In this document: piece after piece, positions 36,720 through 44,278 of the stretch | How the letters are laid out: the number at the start of each line of letters is the position of its first letter | Position numbering within the stretch: position 1 is the stretch's first letter | Source of the DNA: Nocardioides abyssi | GTDB taxonomy: Bacteria > Actinomycetota > Actinomycetes > Propionibacteriales > Nocardioidaceae | Direction: 5' to 3' | Length of the DNA stretch: 64,000 nt | NCBI RefSeq assembly: GCF_030412915.1 | Contig: NZ_JAUHJR010000001.1 | Location: 372,001-436,000, forward strand | Position numbers and translations under genes: made by a program | The notes under the pieces: generated by a model | The model's input: only the letters and a program-made list of their open reading frames with translations | Told to the model about the DNA's origin: nothing | The model's database searches: none

Positions 36720-37760
36720 TCAGGCGTCGGCCGGTGCCGACCGGGGCTCCTCGGCCTCGTCGGCCTCCTCCGGGGCGGTGCCGTCGGTGGCGGGCTGGCG
36801 GCGGCGGTGCCGCAGCTCGACCCACAGGCCGCGGACGCCGCGGCGGTTGCCGGCGACCTCCGTGCCGCCGAGCTCGGTGCCCGGCGTGTTGACGGCCTGC
36901 AGCGCCGCCGCGGTGATCGGCAGGACGCCCTCGCCGCGGTAGGGCTCGACCTCGACCTCGTCGACCGCGAGCAGGTCGAGCGCGGCCAGCGTCGAGGGGA
37001 GCAGCACCGAGGCCAGCGACCGGTAGCCCTGCGCGGAGGGGTGGAACTGGTCGGGCCCGAACAGCAGCGCGGGCGCCGCGGCGAACTCCGGCCCGAGGAT
37101 CGAGGCCAGCGACACGGTGCGCCCGCCCTCCTCGACGACCGCGATGGTCTGCCCGGCCGCGAGCCGGCGCGACCAGGCCCGGGCCACCTGCTTGAGCGGG
37201 GGAGCGATCGGCTTGATCGTGCCGAGGTCGGGGCAGGTGCCGACCAGCACCGCGACGCCGGCCTCGCGCAGGCGGCGTACGCCCTCGGCGAGGTCGCGCA
37301 CCGAGTGCGCGGGCAGCACGGTGTGGGTGACGTCGTTGGCGCCGATGAGGATGACCGCCGCGTCGGGCTCGATCGGCAGCGCGCGGGAGATCTGCTCGTC
37401 GAGGTCGGAGGACTTGGCGCCGACGACCGCGAAGCTGCGCAGGTAGACGCGGCGGTCCGCCCGCTCGGCCACGCCGCTGGCCAGCAGCGCGCCGGGCGTC
37501 TCCTCGACCCGCTCGACGCCGTAGCCGGCGGCGCTGGAGTCACCGAGCAGCGCGACCTTGATCGCCGGGCCCGGCCGGCCGCGGCCGTACCACCCCGTCG
37601 CGTCCGGCGGCGGCTCCTCGCGCGGGTTGCCGATGGTCTTGCGCGCGAGCTTCGCCTCGACGCGCATCACCCCGTAGAGCGCACCGCCGAGCGCCGTCAG
37701 GCCGCCCCCGCCGAAGGCCGCGGCGCCGGCGAGCTTGCGTGCTGCAGCTGCTTTCCCCAC
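36720..37760 (-). CDS. SGNH/GDSL-family hydrolase
   Basis: 346 residues; GTG start 6 nt after a minus-strand TAGAGT (37772-37767). Catalytic blocks: LLGDSSAAGYGVERVEETPG (block I, nucleophile Ser), block III GANDVTHTV, block V FGPDQFHPSAQGY with His. N terminus: one hydrophobic segment (GAAAFGGGGLTALGGALYGV) that may be a membrane anchor or signal. Basic/acidic tail after 310. Likely esterase or lipase acting at the cell surface; the same family includes acetyl-glycan esterases. Divergent from cbs. Confidence 0.9.
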   Translation of the reverse strand: MGKAAAARKLAGAAAFGGGGLTALGGALYGVMRVEAKLARKTIGNPREEPPPDATGWYGRGRPGPAIKVALLGDSSAAGYGVERVEETPGALLASGVAERADRRVYLRSFAVVGAKSSDLDEQISRALPIEPDAAVILIGANDVTHTVLPAHSVRDLAEGVRRLREAGVAVLVGTCPDLGTIKPIAPPLKQVARAWSRRLAAGQTIAVVEEGGRTVSLASILGPEFAAAPALLFGPDQFHPSAQGYRSLASVLLPSTLAALDLLAVDEVEVEPYRGEGVLPITAAALQAVNTPGTELGGTEVAGNRRGVRGLWVELRHRRRQPATDGTAPEEADEAEEPRSAPADA

Positions 37761-37766
37761 GGCCGC

Positions 37767-37833
37767 ACTCTACGGACGGCGCCCGGAGGGGGTGCGCCGG
37801 GTTTCGACCGGGGGTGCCGGGCGGGCCTAGCCT
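37767..37833. promoter_or_regulatory. Divergent -10 elements of the SGNH and cbs genes
   Basis: Minus strand TAGAGT (37772-37767) and plus strand TAGCCT (37828-37833), each 6 nt from its GTG start, in an intergenic region of only 79 nt. Confidence 0.55.
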
Positions 37834-37839
37834 GGGCCG

Positions 37840-39237
37840 GTGCAGTACGTGAACTCGCTCCTGGACCTCATCGGCAACACCCCGCTGCTGCGCCTGCGGC
37901 GCTCGCTGGACGACCTCAACGGCGCCGAGGGGCCGCTGGTCCTGGCGAAGGTGGAGTACCTCAACCCCGGCGGCTCGGTGAAGGACCGCATCGCCGAGCG
38001 GATGATCGACGCCGCGGAGGCCTCCGGCGAGCTGCAGCCCGGCGGGACGATCGTCGAGCCGACCTCCGGCAACACCGGCGTCGGCCTCGCGATGGTCGCG
38101 CAGGAGCGTGGCTACAAGTGCGTCTTCGTCTGCCCGGACAAGGTCAGCGAGGACAAGCGCAACGTGCTGCGTGCGTACGGCGCCGAGGTGGTCGTCTGCC
38201 CGACGGCCGTCGACCCCGACCACCCGGACTCCTACTACAACGTCTCCGACCGGCTCTCCAGCCAGCCGGGCGCCTGGAAGCCGAACCAGTACGCCAACCC
38301 GAACAACCCCCGCTCCCACTACGAGACCACCGGTCCGGAGATCTGGGCGCAGACCGAGGGCCGGATCACCCACTTCGTGACCGGCATGGGCACCGGTGGC
38401 ACGATCAGCGGCGTCGGTCGCTACCTCAAGGAGCAGGCCGCGAAGACCGGGGGCGAGATCCAGGTCGTCGGCGCCGACCCGTCGGGCTCGGTCTACTCCG
38501 GCGGCACCGGCCGCCCCTACCTCGTCGAGGGCGTCGGCGAGGACTTCTGGCCCGACACCTACGACCGCAACGTCGCCGACCGGGTCATCGAGGTCTCCGA
38601 CGCCGACTCGTTCGCGTTCACCCGCCGCCTGGCCCGCGAGGAGGCGCTGCTGGTCGGCGGCTCGGCCGGCATGGCGGCGTACGCCGCCAAGCAGCTCGCC
38701 GAGGAGCTCGCCGCCGAGGGCCGCACCGACGCGGTGATCGTGGTGCTGCTGCCCGACTCCGGTCGCGGCTACCTCGGCAAGATCTTCAACGACCAGTGGC
38801 TCTCGCAGTACGGCTTCGGCGCCGGCCAGGCCACCCAGACCGTCGGCGAGGTGCTGCGCGGCAAGGACGGCACCCTGCCCGACCTGGTGCACACCCACCC
38901 CGCCGAGACGATCGCCGAGGCCGTGCAGATCCTCGAGGAGTACGGCGTGTCCCAGATGCCCGTGGTCCGCGCCGAGCCGCCGCTGGTCGCCGCCGAGGTC
39001 GCGGGGTCGGTCTCGACCCGCACGCTGCTCGACGCGCTCTTCACCGGCCACGCGAAGCTCACCGACCCGGTCGAGCAGCACATGTCGCCGGCGTTCCCGA
39101 CGATCGGCGCCAACGCCGACGCCCATGACGCGGTCGCGCTGCTCGAGGGCGCCGACGCACTGCTGGTGCAGGAGGAGGGCAAGCCGGTCGGCGTCGTCAC
39201 GCGGCAGGACCTGCTGAGCTTCCTCGCGGGCGCCTGA
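37840..39237 (+). CDS. cbs: Cystathionine beta-synthase
   Basis: 465 residues. Fold-type II PLP domain: LLDLIGNTPLLRLRRSLDDL, Lys48 in GGSVKDR, TSGNTGVGLAMVA, GMGTGGTISGVGRYLKE, and PDSGRGYLGKIFNDQWLSQY. The C-terminal pair of CBS motifs begins near VHTHPAETIAEAVQILEEYG, unlike cysteine synthases, which lack it. Reaction: homocysteine + serine to cystathionine (reverse transsulfuration). The partner enzyme gene lies at 53.7 kb. Leaderless-type -10. Confidence 0.95.
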   Translation: MQYVNSLLDLIGNTPLLRLRRSLDDLNGAEGPLVLAKVEYLNPGGSVKDRIAERMIDAAEASGELQPGGTIVEPTSGNTGVGLAMVAQERGYKCVFVCPDKVSEDKRNVLRAYGAEVVVCPTAVDPDHPDSYYNVSDRLSSQPGAWKPNQYANPNNPRSHYETTGPEIWAQTEGRITHFVTGMGTGGTISGVGRYLKEQAAKTGGEIQVVGADPSGSVYSGGTGRPYLVEGVGEDFWPDTYDRNVADRVIEVSDADSFAFTRRLAREEALLVGGSAGMAAYAAKQLAEELAAEGRTDAVIVVLLPDSGRGYLGKIFNDQWLSQYGFGAGQATQTVGEVLRGKDGTLPDLVHTHPAETIAEAVQILEEYGVSQMPVVRAEPPLVAAEVAGSVSTRTLLDALFTGHAKLTDPVEQHMSPAFPTIGANADAHDAVALLEGADALLVQEEGKPVGVVTRQDLLSFLAGA

Positions 39238-39283
39238 GCCCGGGCCCCCTGGGACGGTCGCTGCGACCGCGCCTCCGCGACGC

Positions 39284-39303
39284 TAGGATGAGAACACGTT
39301 CTA
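39284..39303 (+). promoter_or_regulatory. Promoter with KstR-like operator
   Basis: -10 TAGGAT (39284-39289) is followed at once by AGAACACGTTCT (39291-39302), a 5+2+5 dyad. It matches the KstR consensus TnnAACnnGTTnnA at all positions except the first T (G at 39290). The operator overlaps the expected transcription start of the OB-fold/thiolase operon. Confidence 0.6.
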
Positions 39304-39317
39304 GTTTCGGAGGCCGG

Positions 39318-39770
39318 ATGTCAGTGACCGCCACGCCCGCGATCGACGGGTGGTTCACCACCGGGCCGGAGCCGGCCCTGGTCGGCTCCCGGTGCGCGAC
39401 GTGCACGACCGTCTACTTCCCCCCGGCGGGCGGCTTCTGCCGCAACCCCGCCTGCTCGGGCGAGGAGTTCGAGCGGGTCGAGCTGTCGCGACGGGGGACC
39501 GTCTGGTCCTACACCGATGCGCAGTACCAGCCGCCGGCGCCGTACGTCCCCGCCGCCGACCCCTACGTCCCCTTCGCGCTGGCGGCGGTGTCGCTGCCCG
39601 AGGGGCTGACCGTGCTCGGCCAGGTCGCCGAGGGCTACGGCGTGGGCGACCTGCGCGTGGGCGCCGAGGTCGAGCTGGTCGTGGAGACGCTCTACACCGA
39701 CGAGACCGGGGAGCGCTCCATCTGGCGCTGGAAGCCCGTCGTCGAGATGGGCGAGGAGGCCGACCAGTGA
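39318..39770 (+). CDS. Zn-ribbon OB-fold (DUF35) acyl-CoA-binding protein
   Basis: 150 residues; ATG with GGAGG 4 nt upstream. An N-terminal helix and zinc ribbon with cysteines in GSRCATCTTVYFPP and GFCRNPACSG (CxxC ... CxxxxC) precede an OB fold (RRGTVWSYTDAQYQPP, VPFALAAVSLPEGLTVLGQV, VGAEVELVVETL). Such proteins pair with SCP2-type thiolases or ketosteroid-side-chain enzymes. Stop overlaps the thiolase start (GTGA), so a complex is inferred. Confidence 0.92.
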   Translation: MSVTATPAIDGWFTTGPEPALVGSRCATCTTVYFPPAGGFCRNPACSGEEFERVELSRRGTVWSYTDAQYQPPAPYVPAADPYVPFALAAVSLPEGLTVLGQVAEGYGVGDLRVGAEVELVVETLYTDETGERSIWRWKPVVEMGEEADQ

Positions 39771-40960
39771 GCGCTCGTGAGGTGGCCGTCCTCGGCGTCG
39801 GCATGCACCCGTGGGGCAAGTGGGGCAAGCCGTTCGTGGAGTACGGCGTGCACGCCGCCCGCGCCGCGCTCGCCGACGCCGGCGTCGCCTGGACCGACGT
39901 CGACCTGGTCGTCGGCGGCGAGACGGTCCGCAACGGCTACGGCGGCTACGTGGCGGGCGCGACCTTCGCGCAGGCGCTCGGCTGGAACGGCGCCCGCGTC
40001 GCCACGTCGTACGCCGCGTGCGCCACCGGCGCCCAGGCGATCGACACCGCGCGGGCACGCATCCTGGCCGGCCTGTCCGAGGTCGCACTGGTCGTCGGCG
40101 CGGACACCACGCCCAAGGGCTTCCTCGCCCCGAACGCCGGCGAGCGCTGGGACGACCCCGACTGGCTGCGCTTCCGCCTCCTCGGGATGACCAACCCGGC
40201 CTACTTCGCGCTCTACGCCCGCCGCCGCATGGACCTCTACGGCGCCACCAGCGAGGACTTCGCGCAGGTGAAGGTCAAGAACGCCAAGCACGGCCTGGCC
40301 AACCCCTACGCGCGCTACCGCAAGGAGGTCTCGGTCGCCGACGTGCTCGGCTCGGCGGTCGTCTCCGACCCGCTGCACCTGCTCGACATCTGCGCGACCT
40401 CCGACGGCGCGGCCGCGGTCCTCGTGACCAGCACGGAGTACGCCGCTCGTCACGGGCTCGCCGACAGCGTGCGGATCGCCGGCATCTCGACGGTCACCCC
40501 GACGTTCCCGAACACGGTCATGGACATGCCGAACCTCTCCACCGACTCCTCCCTCGCGACCGGGGAGCCCGAGCGCACGTTCAAGGCCTCCATCGGCCAC
40601 GCGGCGTACGAGGAGGCCGGGGTGGGTCCCGCCGACGTCGACGTCGCCGAGGTCTACGACCTCTCGACCGCGCTCGAGCTGGACTGGATCGAGGACCTCG
40701 CGCTCTGCGGCGCCGGCGAGGCCGAGAAGCTGCTCCGCGCCGGCGAGACCACCATCGGCGGCCGCATCCCGGTCAACCCCTCCGGCGGCCTGGCCTGCTT
40801 CGGCGAGGCCGTCCCCGCCCAGGCCCTCGCCCAGGTCTGCGAGCTCACCTGGCAGCTGCGCGGCCAGGCCGAGGGCCGCCAGGTCGAGGGCGCCCGCGTC
40901 GGCATCACCGCCAACCAGGGCCTCTTCGGCCACGGGTCGTCGGTCGTCCTGGTGCGCTGA
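39767..40960 (+). CDS. SCP2-type thiolase / lipid-transfer acyltransferase
   Basis: 397 residues. Thiolase fold without the full set of degradative thiolase loops: VAVLGVGMHPWGKWGKPFVE at the N terminus, Cys in ATSYAACATGAQAI at the nucleophile site, GHAAYEEAGVGPADVDVAEV, NPSGGLACFGEAVPAQALAQ and C-terminal GLFGHGSSVVLVR. The partner DUF35 protein overlaps its start. Inferred role: thiolytic or aldol-type cleavage of steroid or branched acyl-CoA, supported by the KstR-like operator. Substrate is not proven. Confidence 0.9.
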   Translation: MSAREVAVLGVGMHPWGKWGKPFVEYGVHAARAALADAGVAWTDVDLVVGGETVRNGYGGYVAGATFAQALGWNGARVATSYAACATGAQAIDTARARILAGLSEVALVVGADTTPKGFLAPNAGERWDDPDWLRFRLLGMTNPAYFALYARRRMDLYGATSEDFAQVKVKNAKHGLANPYARYRKEVSVADVLGSAVVSDPLHLLDICATSDGAAAVLVTSTEYAARHGLADSVRIAGISTVTPTFPNTVMDMPNLSTDSSLATGEPERTFKASIGHAAYEEAGVGPADVDVAEVYDLSTALELDWIEDLALCGAGEAEKLLRAGETTIGGRIPVNPSGGLACFGEAVPAQALAQVCELTWQLRGQAEGRQVEGARVGITANQGLFGHGSSVVLVR

Positions 40961-40965
40961 CCGCG

Positions 40966-41049
40966 CCGAAGTACTGGTCGAAGTCCATCCCGCGCCGTGG
41001 CGCTACGCGGCAGCTCCGCCGCCGGACCCGACTTCCACCAGTACTTCGG
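40966..41049. terminator. Long imperfect inverted repeat at a convergent gene end
   Basis: 20-nt arms CCGAAGTACTGGTCGAAGTC (40966-40985) and GACTTCCACCAGTACTTCGG (41030-41049) pair at 19 of 20 positions, with a 44-nt centre that has its own small stem. The right arm lies inside the last codons of the AbiEi/DUF559 gene. No T tract. Confidence 0.6.
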
Positions 41050-41896
41050 CGAGAGCGACCGCCCGGAGCAGGACGGCGCGGACCTCCTCGGGGTGGAACA
41101 TCACGTCCTCGTAGGTGAACCGCAGCACGATCCAGCCCGCCACGACCATCCGGTTGTACCGCCGAGCGTCCGAGGCCAGGGCGGACCGGCTCCCGTGCCA
41201 GGCGAACGAGTCGGCCTCGCACACGATGCGCAGCCGTTCGTCGGCGAGGTCCGCGCGGGCCCGGAAGCCGCCGTCGGTGATCGTGACCTGGGGACGGACC
41301 TCGAGACCGGGCACCTCCAGGCAGATCGCGCGCAGGACCGACTCGAACGGGTTCGCCGCCAGCTCCGTCGCGAGGTCGGCGATCCGGCGGACGCGCGGCG
41401 CACCGGGGCCACGAGCCTCCTCGGCGACCTCCTCCAGGAGCCGGTGGCAGCCGGACTCACGCAGGGCTGAGTCCGCGACGGCCAGCGCCTCGTCCACGGG
41501 CAGCGCCCGGAGGCAGTGGCGCAAGGTCACCGCCGGGGACGTCACTCCATCGACAACGTCGCCCGGCGCGAGGTCGGCGTAGTGCACGTGCGCGAGAGCG
41601 CGCCGTCGTCCGACCTTGCGGCCGCGAGGGACGACGACGTGGGGCCGGTCGGGGAGGGTCTTGACGCCCCAGCCGTGCTGCAGCGCCGCGTTGGTGTGCG
41701 AGACGACGCCACCGAGGTGGGCCGCGACCCGGACCGCATCGTCCGCACCGGGCAGGGCGTAGAGGCCGCGGCCGACGCGCACGACGGAGCCCCCGGCCAC
41801 CGAGGCCTCGAGCGAGCCGCGATCGACGACCGCCAGCAGGACACCGCGGCGGGCGACCCCGCCGAGGTCCGCGAGCAGCTCGACGACGTCCGGCAC
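41003..41896 (-). CDS. AbiEi-like N-terminal domain with DUF559 (Vsr-type) C-terminal domain
   Basis: 297 residues; GTG start. N-terminal part (1-110) has the winged-helix layout of AbiEi antitoxins (GGVARRGVLLAVVDRGSLEA, VRVGRGLYALPG, VVSHTNAALQHGWGVKTLPD). C-terminal part (about 195-285) is a DUF559/endonuclease-like fold with FRARADLADERLRIVCEADS and ARRYNRMVVAGWIVLRFTYE (acidic pair, Glu and conserved WxxLR-like strand). No AbiEii toxin gene lies beside it. Common actinobacterial orphan; biochemical role undecided. Confidence 0.85.
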   Translation of the reverse strand: MPDVVELLADLGGVARRGVLLAVVDRGSLEASVAGGSVVRVGRGLYALPGADDAVRVAAHLGGVVSHTNAALQHGWGVKTLPDRPHVVVPRGRKVGRRRALAHVHYADLAPGDVVDGVTSPAVTLRHCLRALPVDEALAVADSALRESGCHRLLEEVAEEARGPGAPRVRRIADLATELAANPFESVLRAICLEVPGLEVRPQVTITDGGFRARADLADERLRIVCEADSFAWHGSRSALASDARRYNRMVVAGWIVLRFTYEDVMFHPEEVRAVLLRAVALAEVLVEVGSGGGAAA

Positions 41897-41911
41897 GCGG
41901 TCGAGCCTGCC

Positions 41912-42427
41912 TCAGGTCGGGACCGTTCGCCGCTCGCTCTCCACAGGCCCGGGCAGCGTCATCAGCAGCAGGTCGGCCTCGTCGGCGGGCAGCCAGTCGG
42001 GGCGGAGCCGGCCGACCTCGACCCAACCGCGGTGGCGGTAGACCTCGACGGCGGTGGAGTGGCGCGGGACGACGTCGAGCACCGGCACGCGGCCGTGCTC
42101 GCGCATCCAGGCGACCGCGGTGTCGAGGAGCCGGCCGCCGACGCCGGCGCCGCGGAGGGCCGGGTCGACGAAGAGGACGGACACCGAGGCCAGGTGGCCG
42201 GCGACCGGGAAGTCGTGCGGGTCGGGCACCGAGCAGGCGGCGACGTGGCCGACGACGCGGCCGCCCACCTCCGCGACCCAGGAGGCCTCCTCCGAGGACC
42301 GCACGATGAACTGCTCGACCGGGAACGGCAGGGGCCAACGCATCGGGTAGGGCGACCCCGCCCGCTGGGCGGCCAGCACCTCCACCAGCGCCGGCACGTC
42401 CTCGGGCCGCCGAGGCCGGACGATCAC
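41912..42427 (-). CDS. GNAT-family N-acetyltransferase
   Basis: 171 residues; GTG start overlapping the YchJ-like stop. GNAT motif A is VLFVDPALRGAGVGGRLLDT (acetyl-CoA-binding RxxGxG/A), preceded by VGHVAACSVPDPHD and followed by YRHRGWVEVGRLRPDW. N-terminal RPRRPEDVPALVEVLAAQR is the usual first helix. Substrate unknown. Co-transcribed with the YchJ-like gene. Confidence 0.9.
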   Translation of the reverse strand: MIVRPRRPEDVPALVEVLAAQRAGSPYPMRWPLPFPVEQFIVRSSEEASWVAEVGGRVVGHVAACSVPDPHDFPVAGHLASVSVLFVDPALRGAGVGGRLLDTAVAWMREHGRVPVLDVVPRHSTAVEVYRHRGWVEVGRLRPDWLPADEADLLLMTLPGPVESERRTVPT

Positions 42428-42831
42428 CGGTCCTTGCCCAAGCCCTCGCCCAGGCCCCCGCCCATGTCACCGTCGAGGTAGACCCATCGCCCGCCACGCT
42501 GCTCGAAGCGGGACCGCTCCGACTGCTCGCCGGGGCCGGCGGGGGAGTCGTAGGACGCCACGAACTCGACCCAGTCCTCGCCGGAGCCGACGACCCGCAG
42601 GCCGGTCCAGGTCCGCGAGGCGTCGAGCTCGAGGTCGTCGGGGCGGGTGCGAGGGTGCCAGGTGCGCCAGAGGTACGCCGCGTCGCCGACCGCGAACGCG
42701 GCGTACCGCGAGCGCATCAGCTCCTCGGCGGTCGCGGCCTGCGCGGCACCGCGGTGCAGGCGGCCGCAGCAGGCGTCGTACGCCTCGCCGGATCCGCAGG
42801 GGCAGGTCGGGCGCAGCGACGGGGCGGTCAC
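42424..42831 (-). CDS. YchJ-family (UPF0225) SEC-C motif protein
   Basis: 135 residues. N-terminal zinc-binding SEC-C-like motif CPCGSGEAYDACCGRLHRG (residues 10-28), then a YchJ NTF2-like domain: LMRSRYAAFAVGDAAYLWRT, WHPRTRP, SRFEQRGGRWVYLDGD. GTG at 42831 begins directly before the motif. Function of the family not established. Stop overlaps the GNAT start by 4 nt. Divergent from the MoxR gene 58 nt away. Confidence 0.9.
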   Translation of the reverse strand: MTAPSLRPTCPCGSGEAYDACCGRLHRGAAQAATAEELMRSRYAAFAVGDAAYLWRTWHPRTRPDDLELDASRTWTGLRVVGSGEDWVEFVASYDSPAGPGEQSERSRFEQRGGRWVYLDGDMGGGLGEGLGKDR

Positions 42832-42889
42832 GGGGCGACCGTACTGCGGAGCCGGTCGCCCGGGTTGGCGTGCTGAGTAGCGTGATCTC

Positions 42890-44278
42890 GTGACTTCCGC
42901 TCCTGCGATCTCCACGGTCGGCGAGCTCCGCGCAGCCGGCCACGTCAGCAAGCCGGTGCGCGTCGAGATCCGCGACAACCTGCTGGCCGCGCTCCGCGAG
43001 GGACGTGACCCGTGGCCCGGCCTGCACGGCTTCGAGGACACCGTCGTGCCGCAGCTGGAGCGGGCGCTCATCGCCGGCCACGACGTCGTCCTGCTGGGCG
43101 AGCGCGGCCAGGGCAAGACCCGCCTGCTGCGCACGATGGTCGGCCTCCTCGACGAGTGGACGCCGGTGATCGCCGGCTCCGAGCTCGGTGAGCACCCCTA
43201 CGAGCCGGTCACCCACGTCTCCCGCCGCCGCGCCGCCGAGCTCGGCGACGAGCTGCCGGTGGAGTGGCGCCACCGCGACGAGCGGTACGCCGAGAAGCTG
43301 GCCACCCCCGACACGAGCGTCGCGGACCTCATCGGCGACGTCGACCCGATGAAGGTCGCGGAGGGCCGCAGCCTCGGCGATCCGGAGACGATCCACTTCG
43401 GGCTGATCCCGCGCAGCCACCGCGGCATCGTGGCGATCAACGAGCTGCCGGACCTGGCCGAGCGGATCCAGGTCGCGATGCTCAACGTGATGGAAGAGCG
43501 CGACATCCAGATCCGCGGCTACGTGCTGCGGCTGCCGCTGGACGTGCTCGTCGTGGCCAGCGCCAACCCCGAGGACTACACCAACCGCGGCCGGATCATC
43601 ACCCCGCTCAAGGACCGCTTCGGCGCCGAGATCCGCACCCACTACCCGACGGCGCTCGAGGACGAGGTCGCGGTCATCCGGCAGGAGGCCGACCTGGTCG
43701 CCGAGGTGCCGGACCACCTCGTCGAGATCCTGGCCCGCTTCACCCGCAACCTGCGCGAGTCCACCGCTGTCGACCAGCGCTCGGGCGTCTCGGCCCGCTT
43801 CGCGATCGCCGGCGCCGAGACGATCGCCGCGGCCGCGATCCACCGGGCGACCAGCCAGGGCGAGGACGAGGCGGTGGCGCGGGTCGTCGACCTGGAGACC
43901 GCGGTCGAGGTGCTCGGCGGCAAGGTCGAGTTCGAGTCCGGCGAGGAGGGCCGCGAGGCCGAGGTGCTCACCCACCTGCTGCGCACCGCGACCGCCGAGA
44001 CCGTCCGCACCCACCTGCGCGGCCTGGACATGAGCCTCCTGGTCGACGCGATCGAGGCCGGTGCGATGGTCACCACCGGCGAGCGGGTCACCGCCCGCGA
44101 CTTCCTCACCGGCCTGCCGGTGCTGGGGGAGTCGGAGCTGTACGACGACATCTGCGACCGCCTCGGCGCCACCAACGATGGCCAGCGGGCCGGCGCGATC
44201 GAGCTCGCCCTCGAGGGGCTCTACCTGGCGCGCAAGGTCGGCAAGGACTCCGACGGGGCCGAGACGGTCTACGGCTGA
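42890..44278 (+). CDS. MoxR/magnesium-chelatase-like AAA+ ATPase
   Basis: 462 residues. GTG start 6 nt after TAGCGT (42878-42883). Walker A GERGQGKTRLL (about 70), a Walker B-like segment IVAINELPDLAERIQVAMLN, sensor 1 VVASANPEDYTNRGRIITPL, an arginine region FGAEIRTHYP, and lid domain to the end. The TGA shares its A with the ATG of the VWA gene. The pair is the Rv0958/Rv0959-type module. Known for MoxR-VWA systems: chaperone-like insertion or remodelling of protein complexes; the target here is unknown. Confidence 0.92.
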   Translation: MTSAPAISTVGELRAAGHVSKPVRVEIRDNLLAALREGRDPWPGLHGFEDTVVPQLERALIAGHDVVLLGERGQGKTRLLRTMVGLLDEWTPVIAGSELGEHPYEPVTHVSRRRAAELGDELPVEWRHRDERYAEKLATPDTSVADLIGDVDPMKVAEGRSLGDPETIHFGLIPRSHRGIVAINELPDLAERIQVAMLNVMEERDIQIRGYVLRLPLDVLVVASANPEDYTNRGRIITPLKDRFGAEIRTHYPTALEDEVAVIRQEADLVAEVPDHLVEILARFTRNLRESTAVDQRSGVSARFAIAGAETIAAAAIHRATSQGEDEAVARVVDLETAVEVLGGKVEFESGEEGREAEVLTHLLRTATAETVRTHLRGLDMSLLVDAIEAGAMVTTGERVTARDFLTGLPVLGESELYDDICDRLGATNDGQRAGAIELALEGLYLARKVGKDSDGAETVYG

